NCBI GenBank assembly: GCA_949825025.1
Contig: OX463779.1
Span: 35,908,203-35,972,202, forward strand
From: Siphlonurus alternatus
Taxonomy: Eukaryota > Arthropoda > Insecta > Ephemeroptera > Siphlonuridae
DNA: 64,000 nucleotides
Reading direction: 5' to 3'
Below the pieces are notes generated by a model. It was given only the letters and a program-made list of their open reading frames with translations, made no database searches and was not told the origin of the DNA. The first letter of the stretch is position 1, and the number at the start of each line of letters is the position of its first letter. Positions 22,917-35,779 of the stretch are shown here, one piece after another. Made by a program: the position numbers and the translations under genes.

Positions 22917-23570
22917 ATGACTGCAAAAACGAATGAAACTTTTGATCCTGTTCGTGAGGAGTGGTCCGGCAAAGTTCGTGAGGTTGGTGCCCAAGCCATC
23001 TGGAGTTTATCGTCTTGCAAACCTGGTAAATTATTACTATGCTAATACTAAATTATATAATCATTTAGGTAATTAAGTACAATACTTTATTTTTATATGC
23101 ATACTGTATTACAATTTTCAGGTTTTGGAGTAGACCAGCTTCGTGATGAATGTATGGACACATATTGGCAGTCTGATGGTCAACTGCCTCACCTTGTCAA
23201 CATTCAGTTCCGACGCAAAACTACAGTGCAGAACATTGCAATTTACACTGACTACAAACTGGATGAGAGTTACACACCTAGTAGAATATCTATCAGAGCT
23301 GGCACACACTTCAACGACTTGCAGGAAGTGGAAGTTGTGGACTTAAGCGAACCAAGTGGTTGGGTCATGGTACCCATAAAAGACATTCATGAAAAACCAC
23401 TGCGTACATTTATGATTCAAATTGCAGTGATAAGTAATCATCAGAATGGTAGAGACACTCATATGAGACAGATTAAAATACACTCACCAACAGAAAACAA
23501 AGCTGTTACATTAGGTAATATGGGAAACCTGTCTACCATCGAGTGTCGTCAATTCAGTTGTATAAGATAA
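22917..23570 (+). CDS. ANAPC10: Anaphase-promoting complex subunit 10 (DOC1)
   Basis: Two exons, 22917-23025 and 23122-23570, joined in phase across a 96-base intron, give 185 residues, the same length as human APC10. APC10 is the processivity and substrate-recognition subunit of the APC/C ubiquitin ligase; its DOC domain forms a D-box co-receptor with CDH1 or CDC20. The DOC fold is recognisable throughout: SSCKPGFGVDQLRD near 31-44, TYWQSDGQLPHLVNIQF near 47-63, and NHQNGRDTHMRQIKI near 141-155. The protein ends in Ile-Arg, the conserved IR tail that docks on a TPR subunit (CDC27/APC3). The gene faces RIDA tail to tail, and an AATAAA occurs near 23701. The gene looks intact. Confidence 0.95.
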
Positions 23571-24053
23571 ACTCCGTAGCCTACTGTAAGTGTTTTTATT
23601 GTATTTTTTAAAAAAGTTATCAACCATTTCATTTAACTAAAATTTTTTACCTGGAGATGAGAAGACCCAGGTCATGTAGTAATTTGCAACTTCAGATTTA
23701 AATAAATTAGGATAAGCATACAGCATAGGGTATGTATATGTATGATGTTATAATATTAATAAGTATAATAATTTGAGAAGCTTAATTTAATTTATACATT
23801 TAAAATTTGCTAAGACACTCCACAGAAAATTCACTTCTTGATTTTGATACTGAGTTATACAGTATGCCTACTGTATTTTCTATGGCGTATTGTAGTGTCA
23901 ACTGCATAGCAATTTTTGATTAATTATGTAAAAAACTATCTGGCAACTTTACTACAGTATAAGATATGCATACTGTACAATTCATAATTATACCCTAGCT
24001 ATCATCATGGACATTTTACCTACTATGTAAAAATACATTGTGTACTGTACTTT

Positions 24054-24164
24054 CACTACGTTTACATGACGGTGTTTAATGCGTATTCGTTGACGACGGA
24101 TAATGTTATTCTTATGAGGCGTCGTCAACGAATACGCATTAAACACCGTCATGTAAACGTAGTG
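24054..24164. mobile_element. Miniature foldback element between ANAPC10 and RIDA
   Basis: A 111-bp element with 44-bp perfect inverted termini starting CACTACGTTTACATGACGGT, around a 23-base loop. It sits in the short 3' intergenic region. A TTT on each side could be the target duplication. The transposase family is uncertain. Confidence 0.75.
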
Positions 24165-24290
24165 TTTGTGTAGTGTACTGCATATTGTAAGATAAATAAA
24201 ATTACCAACATCTTTCAGAAAAAAAAATCCTTTTAATACAGTTAATGGATTTGAATTCCTTGCACAGTAATTCAGTGTTAAATTTAGATT

Positions 24291-27200
24291 TCAAAGAGAT
24301 GACTTCACGGTCTCCATTTCTCCAACAATAGCCACTGCATCAATTTCAATTTTGGCTCCCTAAAAATCATAAAATAATAATATTAACATGCAAGTATATT
24401 TTCATGAGTTCACTTACGTAAAGCTATTTTTCTACATTATCTATATGTACTGTATATAGTAAAAATTTACCCACACAATTTACCACAAGGCTTCTCTGCA
24501 TGAGCACCGTATACCGTTTGTAAACCCGGCACACGTCCGGACGGACCTCCAATTCTCGCCACACGTTGCCAGAATAGCCGGCGTGATTAATCTGATTGGT
24601 GTTGTGATGAGAACTTGAGGCAGTGGAGGCCCGTCCGGACGTGTGCCGGGGTACCAACGATGCTCATGTGGAGAAGCCTTGTGGTAAATTGTGTGGGTAA
24701 ATTTTTATTCAAACGAATAATTAAATAAGGACAATCTCTTTGAGATGACAGCTGATTCTGCGGAGTTTGGAGCTCAGAAACGGCCATTTTTGTTCCTTTT
24801 TCGTTTCAAAAGAAAACAAGTCCATACAATGCTTTTTTGCTTGCAATTTTGAAAATGTTAATTGTTGAGCTTTAATTTGATATATAACAAGTTCATGTTA
24901 CCATCCTGCTTCATACTTTAATTTGCCTGTCAATTCGTGCGCATTTCTATGGACACCCTGTATATTTACAATATAATGTAAGGTTCAATGTCATTATTAA
25001 TTGAGAGTTACAGTATTTTAAAGATGCAGAATGAATGAATTTTTTTATCAAGGATGTCGTGGTAAAAATGACTAACAGGTTTTACATCAAAGTCATTTTT
25101 ACCGTGGTATCGTCAATATTTATATGAAATACTAATGTATACACTATATCTTACCAAAGGTAGTTTAGCAACTTGATATGCCATCCTTGCTGGGTACGGT
25201 TCATTAAAAACTGAAACATAATTGATAACAAGAATTAAAAGTGCAGTACATAGTTATATCACTTATTTTTTTAGTACACAGTAAATAATTCAGGGGGAAA
25301 AAAAAAATAAGAAATAAAATTATCAATAAAAATAAGACTAAGTTTTGTGTTTTTTCGTGTTTTAACTACAAACTCATACAATAACACAATGTTATGTTGT
25401 ATATTATTATAGTATATATACAATTAATTATCAAGGCTGCCCAAGCCTGCATCGCCCAGTCATTTAGTGTCTACTGCGTTTGCTAAAAGATATTAGAGGA
25501 ATGAGAGTTTTAACTGAAAACAATTAGTCAAACCTTCGGACCATAAAAGTTGAAGTTTGCTATACTGGGATCTTTACAGCTATCAATGAATGATAGTGTT
25601 GAACTGTAGGTAATAAAAAATGGGTGAAGCAAAATTTTCTTTAGTGTCACAGTTAATTATTATTGGCTATAAGCGTGCCATCGTTTCCGGCCACCTCCCC
25701 CCAACTTCAGAGCAAATACATTATTTTCATGTGTATACAAGCATGAAATATTTTAATGTCCCCTATCCTTTCAAAATATAATTACCGTACTTACATTGCT
25801 TGTAGATATTATTCACCACAGCAAAGTCATTAAGATCTGCTAGGAGAACTGTAGTTTTTACAACTGCAACACAATACATTTTAACTATAAATACAGATGA
25901 AAAGAAACAACATAGTTACAGTATATAAATCTATTAAGATAAGATTTCTGATTTGTATGTAGTTAATATAATAATTAAAGTGCTTTTAGCATTGTCAGTC
26001 TTGTCACTCGCCATTGTCAAAAGATGTTCCTGCAGCAGCTAGCACATTTTTCATATGGGTGAGTGCGGCCCTTGCCTCCTCTGCAATGCCTCCCGGCACC
26101 AGCTTGCTTTCCTCATCTGTGCCAATCATCCCGGATACATAGAGCGTATTGTCCACCTGCACAGCTTGGCTGAAGGCAGAAGAAAACAGGATTTTTCAAC
26201 ATTATTGCATTAAGATATATTTATGCTAAACAAACAAAAAATTATACTGCTTAACTCGATCGCTGCCGTTTTTTTTTTTTTTTTTTTTTTTTCCCAGGAA
26301 TAAGGTCTTTTGCCAGCCCTGCATTAATTATTATATAATTGTAAAATTGGACCCTTTTATATCACTTTTATGTATAAAATTATATCGCATACTTTTTTCT
26401 GTGATTCAGACTCCGATAAAATGCTAATTAAAAAAAAAAAATCTTAAGGATTGACCTCAGTTGATTGAGATCTCGAAATCGGCCCCCTTAAATGCTACTA
26501 GATTTGTTGAGAACATCAATAGGTGGCATGTAAATTTTGAAGTAGATCGGTCTTATCAGTTTTGAGCAGGGATCGGATGCAGATGCAAGATGCACACGGA
26601 TGCGCAAAAATGGGCTTGCATCCGCATCCGTGCATCCCAGATGCACAGGAAAAAATGAATGCATCCAGATGCACGGGGAAAAATGAATGCATCCGGATGC
26701 GTATCCCAGATGCATGAAAAATAAATTTTTACATCCGGATGCGCATCCACGGATGCACGAAAAATAAATTTGCATCCATTTAACACTTTTTTTTTTCTCT
26801 TTTTTAATCAAGTTTTTTGCTAATGGCCTCTAAATAAATCTTTAACACGAGGCATTTTTTTAAAATTTATTTGCCACTTGTCGTTTAAAATTGCAAGAAA
26901 CAAAGTGTACTATAAAAACCAAAGATCGGATGCAGGTGCAAGACGCACACGAATGCTCAAAAATGGGCTTGCATCCGCATCCATGCATCCCAGATGCACG
27001 GGAAAAAATTAATGTATCCGGATGCGCATCCCAGATGCATGGAAAATAAATTTGCATCCGGATGCGCATCCCAGATGCATGAAAAATAAATTTGCATCCG
27101 GATGCGCATCCATGGATGCACGAAAATTTAATTTGCATCCGGATACGCATCTCGGATTCACGAAAAAAACGCGTGCATCCGGTCCCTGGTTTTGAGAAAA

Positions 27201-27772
27201 CTGAAGTAGAAGTTTAACATTGGCCTTATGGACGGAAACCGGAAATGGAGCTATTAATTGTAAGGAAACCGCCCCCGTGAATCTGATTAAACCATAAGCG
27301 TATAAGTTTTAGGGCACCTCGAATTTTTAAAATTTATTTCATTCGATTCCGTCACGTCTGACAGAAATTTCCTTTGACTTTTGCGTAGTAAAACTGAGGT
27401 CAATCGTTATAATTTAAAAAGCAAATTTGCCTATAATATAAAAATTTGAGGTTTTTAAGTAAAAATCTCACTACATAATTTCACTTTATATATTGCATAT
27501 TTAAAAGAAAAAAAATGTCAAACCTATAATTTAATAACAATAATAAAACCATAGAGACCCTGCAAGAGCAGGTATTTAAAGTGGGCGTGTACGTAATATA
27601 AATAATATAATATATTGTAGATATTATATTTTATACAAATTTTCATCCAAGGAATATTAATTTGATAGCAAAATTCAAATTAATAAACTTTTTAAATTTT
27701 AAAATACCTGTATGGTGCTAAAGGTTTTGGTCCCAAAGGAGAAGAAATTATTTTTCGAATGACTTTAGCCAT
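24291..27772 (-). CDS. RIDA: 2-iminobutanoate/2-iminopropanoate deaminase (RidA/YjgF)
   Basis: Five exons in transcript order: 27772-27708, 26169-26012, 25863-25795, 25210-25155, 24359-24291. All phases fit and give 138 residues, close to human RIDA (137). The enzyme hydrolyses reactive enamine/imine intermediates from PLP enzymes and works as a homotrimer. Family signatures: LAPYSQAVQVDNTLYVSGMIG, VKTTVLLADLNDFAVVN, and PARMAYQV with the conserved active-site Arg, ending GAKIEIDAVAI. Intron 2 starts with GC instead of GT (base 26011 downward, GCGAGT) because the reading frame needs the exon to end at 26012. Intron 1 carries a hAT-type element and intron 4 a small foldback element. Expression level and localisation cannot be judged from the sequence. 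Confidence 0.93.
24461..24706. mobile_element. Foldback element in RIDA intron 4
   Basis: About 246 bp with imperfect arms: AAAAATTTACCCACACAATT on the left and its exact complement on the right. Inner blocks CCACAAGGCTTCTC and CCGTCCGGACGTGTGCC are mirrored. No coding capacity. Confidence 0.75.
26559..27196. mobile_element. hAT-type non-autonomous element with 8-bp target duplication
   Basis: The 622-bp element runs from 26567 (CAGGGATCGGATGC) to 27188 (GCATCCGGTCCCTG). It has complementary ends with the CAGNG start typical of hAT elements, and exact 8-bp flanking repeats GTTTTGAG (26559-26566 and 27189-27196). The interior is largely arrays of GCATCC/GGATGC words spaced by AAAATAAATTT. It looks like a truncated hexamer block (26567-26780) followed by a unit like that at 97-501. 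There is no transposase. It lies in RIDA intron 1. Confidence 0.85.
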
Positions 27773-28423
27773 GTTAAGAGTATCTTGCACTGCTGCTGGT
27801 CAGACTGGAAGGCTTCAACTTGAATTCTTAACTATCTGCTGCCAGTTTTGTTTGCGACTCAAAGGTCCAGTCAATCATGTGCTTTAAAATTAACAGTGTT
27901 ATCTCCAGTTAACACGATACAAGGTCAAATGCTGCGCGACCATCTGCAGCTTAATCCACCTGTTACGTCATATTAAACAAGCAGCTGGACCATAAATCTG
28001 TTGAGTTGCAAGTTTTTTTTTATAGTCAGTGTCGCCAACTAGAGGGAAATATTTTAATATTGATGGACAACGTCAAAAATTAAAGAGTTAAATTAATTGG
28101 TAAAATAAAAAGTAATTTAAGTCATCTATATTATGGTACGACAGGAGAATTCTTCGCTCTAACGTATACGAAAAGTAAGCACATGATAAAATTCTACGTG
28201 TAAATTGAAGGCCAATAAGAGTATTCATTAAGCGGCAAATTGCATAATTAGCGAGTAATTGAATTAATAAGATTACATGTTAATCATATGGAGGGATAAG
28301 AGGCCGCTAAATTTGGCAACGCAAGATGGATTCTCAACCACTTTGAACAGTCGTGAAGTTGGCATCGACACGAAAAAACCAATCCGACCAATCAGCGTTT
28401 AGATAGTTAATAGTTAAACCTGT

Positions 28424-29387
28424 TGGGGGGTCGATCGCGTAAGGCATTCGAATTGAACGATTCGTTAGAACGATATCGTTTTGAAGATCACTCGACAAAA
28501 AAAAGTGCGATCACGTAACTTAAAACTCGTTTTCGTTTCTCGTTCGAGCTCGAAAACGTGATCGTTCCGTGAACGAACGAATCCTACCGGAGCATTACCG
28601 GAACAACTTTGTAGACCAATCAAATCGCTTGCATTTTCCACGTGACACTCGTGCTGAACGACATCGAGTTCACTAACGAGCACGAAAACGTTAACGATAA
28701 AATCACGCAACGTTCGTTGCCAAGTTCGAGAGGCGCGAACATTATTTGCCCCATTTAAATGAATTAATGAATTAAAATGAAAGTTGCTGAAATTTGGTAC
28801 ACGTCATCTTTAGGCTATTAAAATGACATTGAATTCATTAAAAATTAAATTTGTGAAAAATTCATGGAGTTATGACACTTTTAGTGTCACCTTTTTTCCA
28901 ATTTTTTTATAAATTTTGGAAGGTTTAATCATCGCAATTAGAGGTTTCACGCAGCACATTGGTTCATTCTTTACATTATAGAAGCATTTATAAATTGATT
29001 TGAAGCGTTAAAGTATTTATAATCATTAATTTAAGATGACATGACGCCATCGATTTCAGCAAACGTCTAGAAAATAGCACTCGTTTTCAAAACGTGATTT
29101 TTGCGGCTCGAATCGTTTTGAAAACGACACGAATTGAAAACGAATGCTTACGCGATCGCACTTATCGAACTTGTCCTCGTCGAATCGTTTTGAAAACGAC
29201 ACGAGTTGAAAACGATACGAATTGAAAACGACTCGAATTCGAAACGACACGAATTGAAAACGAAAGCTTACATGATCGCACTTATCGAACTCGTCCTCGT
29301 TATCGATATGAAAACGATGGCCACGCCCCCCTAAACGAAAAAAAAAGCTTACACGATCGACCCCCTGGGGGTCGATCGTGTAAGCTT
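28424..29387. mobile_element. Element inserted in the left arm only
   Basis: The right arm passes directly from the AACTATTAACTATC block to TGGCCATACTGTCC (about 49797-49830). The left arm has about 960 extra bases between the same markers. The insert begins GGGGGGTCGATCGCGTAAG and holds an inverted CTTACACGATCGACCCCC near its right end. Its middle is rich in short repeats of GAAAACGACACGAATT (about 29090-29260). It has no convincing protein frame. Confidence 0.6.
29345..29387. repeat. Perfect 43-bp palindrome
   Basis: Two 21-base arms, AAGCTTACACGATCGACCCC plus C and its exact complement, separated by a single T. It looks like two element termini joined head to head at the right border of the inserted element. 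Confidence 0.8.
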
Positions 29388-30499
29388 TGGCCATACTGTC
29401 CTCAAAAAGTGCGAAAGGGCACTAAAAATTTAAAGATCAAGGTTTTATCTACATTAAAATGTATTTTTGTTATTGTATATAATTATAATATTATAGTTTC
29501 ATGACCAAATCGAAGCATGTTGCAAGATTACACGGCATATTAAATACATAAAAACGGCATTACTTAGAGAGAAACTCGCATAAAACGGAGATATAATAAT
29601 TATAAGTTTCTCAATTAGTTCACATAAGTACTTTATATGCATGTTATATATGCAATTAATTGCTGCATGGCATATAATTATGTGGCCGAGATTTATTTCT
29701 TCCGACGGTTTCATTATAAAGAACTACTGCGTTGCCGAAATGATAATTTGAAACTATTATGTACCTAGCAAGCATGTTATATATAAATATCGATCTGTCC
29801 AAACATTTATTAAATATATATATATATATTAATATATATGGTATATAATTTTAAAATTAAATATTCACTTTATTTTAGATTAAATTGAAATGTGGAATCA
29901 GATTTCTCCATGATGATTAAACATTGAATATAACTGTTGAGTTTTTATTAATCTAGTTTTTATTAATTCGATAATCTAGCATCCTGCAATATTTTTCAAC
30001 CATCTTTTTAACATTAATATGTTATATATTATATATATCACAAATATTATATATTATAGCTCTCTGCAACTCATTATCTCAAAAAGTCATTGGAAATATG
30101 GAGAATCTTAACAAATGAATTTAGAATGAGAATATTACATTAAAAAATTTTTGATTATACTACACAGGAGACATGAAACTCTTTCGAAGTTATTTTTCTA
30201 AGTTTTGAGGTTATAACAATTTACTGAACAAATTTAGTATGATATATATATACGAATTAAATTTAATGTCGTTTAAATTAACAGCAGAGGAATCTTTTAA
30301 AATGATTCTGAAATGGCAATAAAGAATTTTCTGTTATATATTACAGGGAACAACTTTTTGATTCACATTTTTCTGAGTTTTAATGTTAATATATTTGTTG
30401 AATTAGATTCCAATGTTTAAATATATAATCAAAATTTTCATGTCGCGTCGTTGAAACAGCGGGAAATTTGTCGATTGATTGTAAAATGGTTTTAAACAA

Positions 30500-33400
30500 T
30501 TTTCTGAGGTGGTGATGATCAATTTTCTCCCTGACATTTTCCTGAATTTTGATGTACTAATTAATGCATTATTTTACTATGTTAAATATACTATTAAATA
30601 TTCAAGGACGTTGTAACAGCAGGAAACTTGACGAATGAATCTAAATTGAATTTAAAGTAATTTCTGAGGTGGTAATGATCAACTTTCTCCCTGACATTTT
30701 CCTGAATTTTGATGTTACCATTATAATTAATGCATTATTTTACTTTGTTAAATACACTATTCAATATTCAAGACGTTGTAACAGCAGGAAACTTGACGAA
30801 TGAATCTGAAATGAATATAAAGTAATTTCTGAGGTGGTAATGATCAACTTTCTCCCTGACATTTTCCTGAATTTTGATGTTACTAATTAATGCATTATTT
30901 TACTTTGTTAAATACACTATTCAATATTCAAGATGACGTTGTAACAGCAGGAAACTTGACGAATGAATCTGAAATGAATATAAAGTAATTTCTGAGGTGG
31001 TAATGATCAACTTTCTCCCTGACATTTTCCTGAATTTTGATATTACTATTATAATTAATGCATTATTTTACTTTGTTAAATACACTATTCAATATTCAAG
31101 ACGTTGTAACAGCAGGAAACTTGACGAATGAATCTGAAATGAATATAAAGTAATTTCTGAGGTGGTAATGATCAACTTTCTCCCTGACATTTTCCTGATT
31201 TTTGATGTTACTAATTAATGCATTAATATACTTTGTTAAATACACTATTCAATATTCAAGACGTTGTAACAGCAGGAAACTTGACGAATGAATCTGAAAT
31301 GAATATTAAGTAATTTCTGAGGTGGTATTGATCAACTTTCTCCCTGACATTTTCCTGAATTTTGATGTTACTAATTAATGCATTATTTTACTATTTTAAG
31401 TATACTATTCAATATTCAAGACGTTGTAACAGCAGGAAACTTGACGAATGAATCTGAAATGAATATAAAGTAATTTCTGAGGTGGTAATGATCAACTTTC
31501 TCCCTGACATTTTCCTGAATTTTGATGTTACTATTATAATTAATGCATTATTTTACTTTGTTAAATACACGTACTATTCAATATTCAAGACGTTTTAACA
31601 GCAGGAAACTTGACGAATGAATCTGAAATGAATATAAAGTAATTTCTGAGGTGGTAATGATCAACTTTCTCCCTGACATTTTCCTGAATTTTGATGTTAC
31701 TAATTAATGCATTATTTTACTTTGTTAAATACACTATTCAATATTCAAGACGTTGTAACAGCAGGAAACTTGACGAATGAATCTGAAATGAATATTAAGT
31801 AATTTCTGAGGTGGTAATGATCAACTTTCTCCCTGACATTTTCCTGAATTTTGATGTTACTAATTAATGCATTATTTTACTATGTTAAGTATACTATTCA
31901 ATAATCAAGACGTTGTAACAATTAGGAAACTTGACGAATGAATCTGAAATGAATATAAAGTAATTTCTGAGGTGGTAATGATCAACTTTCTCCCTGACAT
32001 TTTCCTGATTTTTGATGTTACTAATTAATGCATTAATATACTTTGTTAAATACACTATTAAATATTCAAGGACGTTGTAACAGCAGGAAACTTGACGAAT
32101 GAATCTGAAATGAATATTAAGTAATTTCTGAGGTGGTAATGATCAACTTTCTCCCTGACATTTTCCTGAATTTTGATGTTACTAATTAATGCATTATTTT
32201 ACTATGTTAAGTATACTATTAAATATTCAAGGACGTTGTAACAGCAGGGAACTTGACGAATTGATCTAAAATGAATATAAAGTAATTTCTGAGGTGGTAT
32301 TGATCAACTTTCTCCCTGACATTTTCCTGAATTTTGATGTACTAATTAATGCATTATATTACTATGTTAAATATACTATTAAATATTCAAGGACGTTGTA
32401 ACAGCAGGAAACTTGGCGAATGAATCTAAATTGAATTTAAAGTAATTTCTGAGGTGGTAATGATCAACTTTCTCCCTGACATTTTTCCTGATTTTTGATG
32501 TTACTAATTAATGCATTATTATACTTTGTTAAGTACACTATTAAATATTCAAGACGTTGTAACACCAGGAAACTTGACGAATGAATCTGAAATGAATTTA
32601 AAGTAATTTCTGAGGTGGTAATGATCAACTTTCTCCCTGACATTTTCCTGAATTTTGATGTTACCATTATAATTAATGCATTATTTTACTTTGTTAAATA
32701 CACTATTCAATATTCAAGACGTTGTAACAGCAGGAAACTTGACGAATGAATCTGAAATGAATATAAAGTAATTTCTGAGGTGGTAATGATCAACTTTCTC
32801 CCTGACATTTTCCTGAATTTTGATGTTACTAATTAATGCATTATTTTACTTTGTTAAATACACTATTCAATATTCAAGATGACGTTGTAACAGCAGGAAA
32901 CTTGACGAATGAATCTGAAATGAATATAAAGTAATTTCTGAGGTGGTAATGATCAACTTTCTCCCTGACATTTTCCTGAATTTTGATATTACTATTATAA
33001 TTAATGCATTATTTTACTTTGTTAAATACACTATTCAATATTCAAGACGTTGTAACAGCAGGAAACTTGACGAATGAATCTGAAATGAATATAAAGTAAT
33101 TTCTGAGGTGGTAATGATCAACTTTCTCCCTGACATTTTCCTGATTTTTGATGTTACTAATTAATGCATTAATATACTTTGTTAAATACACTATTCAATA
33201 TTCAAGACGTTGTAACAGCAGGAAACTTGACGAATGAATCTGAAATGAATATTAAGTAATTTCTGAGGTGGTATTGATCAACTTTCTCCCTGACATTTTC
33301 CTGAATTTTGATGTTACTAATTAATGCATTATTTTACTATTTTAAGTATACTATTCAATATTCAAGACGTTGTAACAGCAGGAAACTTGACGAATGAATC

Positions 33401-34720
33401 TGAAATGAATATAAAGTAATTTCTGAGGTGGTAATGATCAACTTTCTCCCTGACATTTTCCTGAATTTTGATGTTACTATTATAATTAATGCATTATTTT
33501 ACTTTGTTAAATACACGTACTATTCAATATTCAAGACGTTTTAACAGCAGGAAACTTGACGAATGAATCTGAAATGAATATAAAGTAATTTCTGAGGTGG
33601 TAATGATCAACTTTCTCCCTGACATTTTCCTGAATTTTGATGTTACTAATTAATGCATTATTTTACTTTGTTAAATACACTATTCAATATTCAAGACGTT
33701 GTAACAGCAGGAAACTTGACGAATGAATCTGAAATGAATATTAAGTAATTTGGGAGGTGGTAATGATCAACTTTCTCCCTGACATTTTCCTGAATTTTGA
33801 TGTTACTAATTAATGCATTATTTTACTATGTTAAGTATACTATTAAATATTCAAGGACGTTGTAACAGCAGGGAACTTGACGAATTGATCTAAAATGAAT
33901 ATAAAGTAATTTCTGAGGTGGTATTGATCAACTTTCTCCCTGACATTTTCCTGGATTTTGATGTACTAATTAATGCATTATTATATTTTGTTAAATACAC
34001 TATTAAATATTCAAGACGTTGTAACAGCAGGAAACTTGACGAATGAATCTAAAATGAATATAAAGTAATTTCTGAGGTGGTAATGATCAACTTTCTCCCT
34101 GACATTTTCCTGAATTTTGATGTTACTAATTAATGCATTATTTTACTATGTTGAGTACACTATTAAATATTCAAGGACGTTGTAACAGCAGGGAACTTGA
34201 CGAATTGATCTAAAATGAATATAAAGTACTTTCTGAGGTGGTATTGATCAACTTTCTCCCTGACATTTTCCTGAATTTTGATGTACTAATTAATGCATTA
34301 TTTTACTTTGTTAAATACACTATTAAATATTCAAGGACGTTGTAACAGCAGGAAACTTGACGAATGAATCTGAAATGAATAGTAAGTAATTTCTGAGGTG
34401 GTAATGATCAACTTTCTCCCTGACATTTTCCTGATTTTTGATGTTACTAATTAATGCATTATTATACTTTGTTAAATACACTATTCAATATTCAAGACGT
34501 TGTAACAGCAGGAAACTTGACGAATGAATCTGAAATGAATATAAAGTAATTTCTGAGGTGGTAATGATCAACTTTCTCCCTGACATTTTCCTGATTTTTG
34601 ATGTTACTAATTAATGCATTATTATACTTTGTTAAATACACTATTAAATATTCATGGACGTTGTAACAGCAGGAAATTTGACACATGATTGTAAAATGAT
34701 TTTAAACAATTTCCTGCGTT
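30500..34720. repeat. Tandem ~160-bp repeat array, left arm
   Basis: About 26 units, each with TTTCTGAGGTGGTAATGATC, TTTTCCTGAATTTTGATG, TTAATGCATTATTTTACT and CAGCAGGAAACTTGACGAAT in order. Spacing measured at 30661, 30827, 30989, 31154 and 31314 is 160-166 bases. Units at the outer edge are more diverged. A higher-order period exists: a block starting near 30712 recurs near 32656 (offset about 1944) with the same private variants, for example a 4-base insertion in the ACACGTACTATTC word. No protein is encoded. Confidence 0.9.
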
Positions 34721-34741
34721 ACTTATGATCAACTTTCTTCG

Positions 34742-34855
34742 GTATCCGGAGAACTCGGAGCGCGGACATCCTGGAGCCAAGGCAGGACAACTCGGAGCAC
34801 GGACAGCTCGGAGCGCGGACATCCTGGAGCCTAGCTAGGACAACTCGGGGCACCG
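34742..34855. repeat. GC-rich minisatellite, left inner arm
   Basis: A short array of CTCGGAGCGCGGACATCC and AGGACAACTCGGAGCACGG words, GC-rich in an AT-rich setting. It is the mirror counterpart of the much longer array at 35780-36180. Confidence 0.8.
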
Positions 34856-34978
34856 TTTTATTTAAATTACAATTAATGAATTTCAAAATAAAAATTGATA
34901 TATGCCGAGAATGTATCGTTAATCGTAACATTTATTGTTATATTACTTATATTATTTATTAATTATATTTATTACGTT

Positions 34979-35671
34979 TCTGATGATGCAACAGTGAGGT
35001 ACGTTTTACTGTGTAATATATGGAAGTAAAGTTAACCTTATGCGGTCAAATGTTCACTTTTTTTTTTTTAACACTGGTGGCATTATCTTACTGATTAATG
35101 ACTGATTAATTCCTAGGCTGATTAATGATTCAATTAGCAGTAAGTTAACGCAACACATGCTGTATCAACTTTCCCATGACGATCATTGTTAATTGAACAT
35201 TGTGAATACTTTTGTTTATAGTAAATGACATTACATAAGTTAGGAATCATTTTGATAATCTAATATAATATTATGTGAAATAATAAAGTACACAGTTTTG
35301 ATAAAATCTTTGTGCTGTATTATTTAATTACTAAATTTAGATATACAATAAACTTAAAAATGAATTTAAGTTGGTAAACTTTGAGAAAGGAGACTAAAAA
35401 GTAGATAGATAATTTCTGTAAATATTTTAGATAAGTCCAACTCATAATTTTTCTTTTTTTATAAAATCAATATTGCATAATATATTTAAAAGTTAAAAGT
35501 TTAAAAGCATGCAAATATAAAAAAATGAAATCTTTTTGGCAGAAAAAAAAAATAGGTTGTATAATATTAATTTGCAGAAATTTAATAATATAATAATAAT
35601 TCATGATATAATTTTTGGATTATCTCTTATCAGATACATCAGATCAGAAAACTTGATAATTTTTTTGTACA
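34979..35671. other. Central spacer of the giant foldback
   Basis: The two arms stop matching here. The sequence is AT-rich and single-copy in the window, with no open frame over 60 codons and no recognised motif. No transposase or other mobility gene is present in the centre. Confidence 0.6.
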
Positions 35672-35779
35672 TACGTAATAAATATAAGTAATATAACAAT
35701 AAATGTTACGATTAACGATACATTCTCGGCATATATCAATTTTTATTTTGAAATTCATTAATTGTAATTTAAATAAAAC

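Noticed and set aside
28465..29394. Possible transposase in the arm-specific insert
   Set aside because: The two minus-strand frames are short, built on GAAAACGA repeats, and lack any catalytic motif.
29499..29714. Identical 71-residue open frame in both outer arms of the giant foldback (also 49477-49692)
   Set aside because: The DNA of the arms is itself nearly identical, so preservation of the frame shows nothing about coding. The residues match no family and the region is AT-rich non-coding in character.
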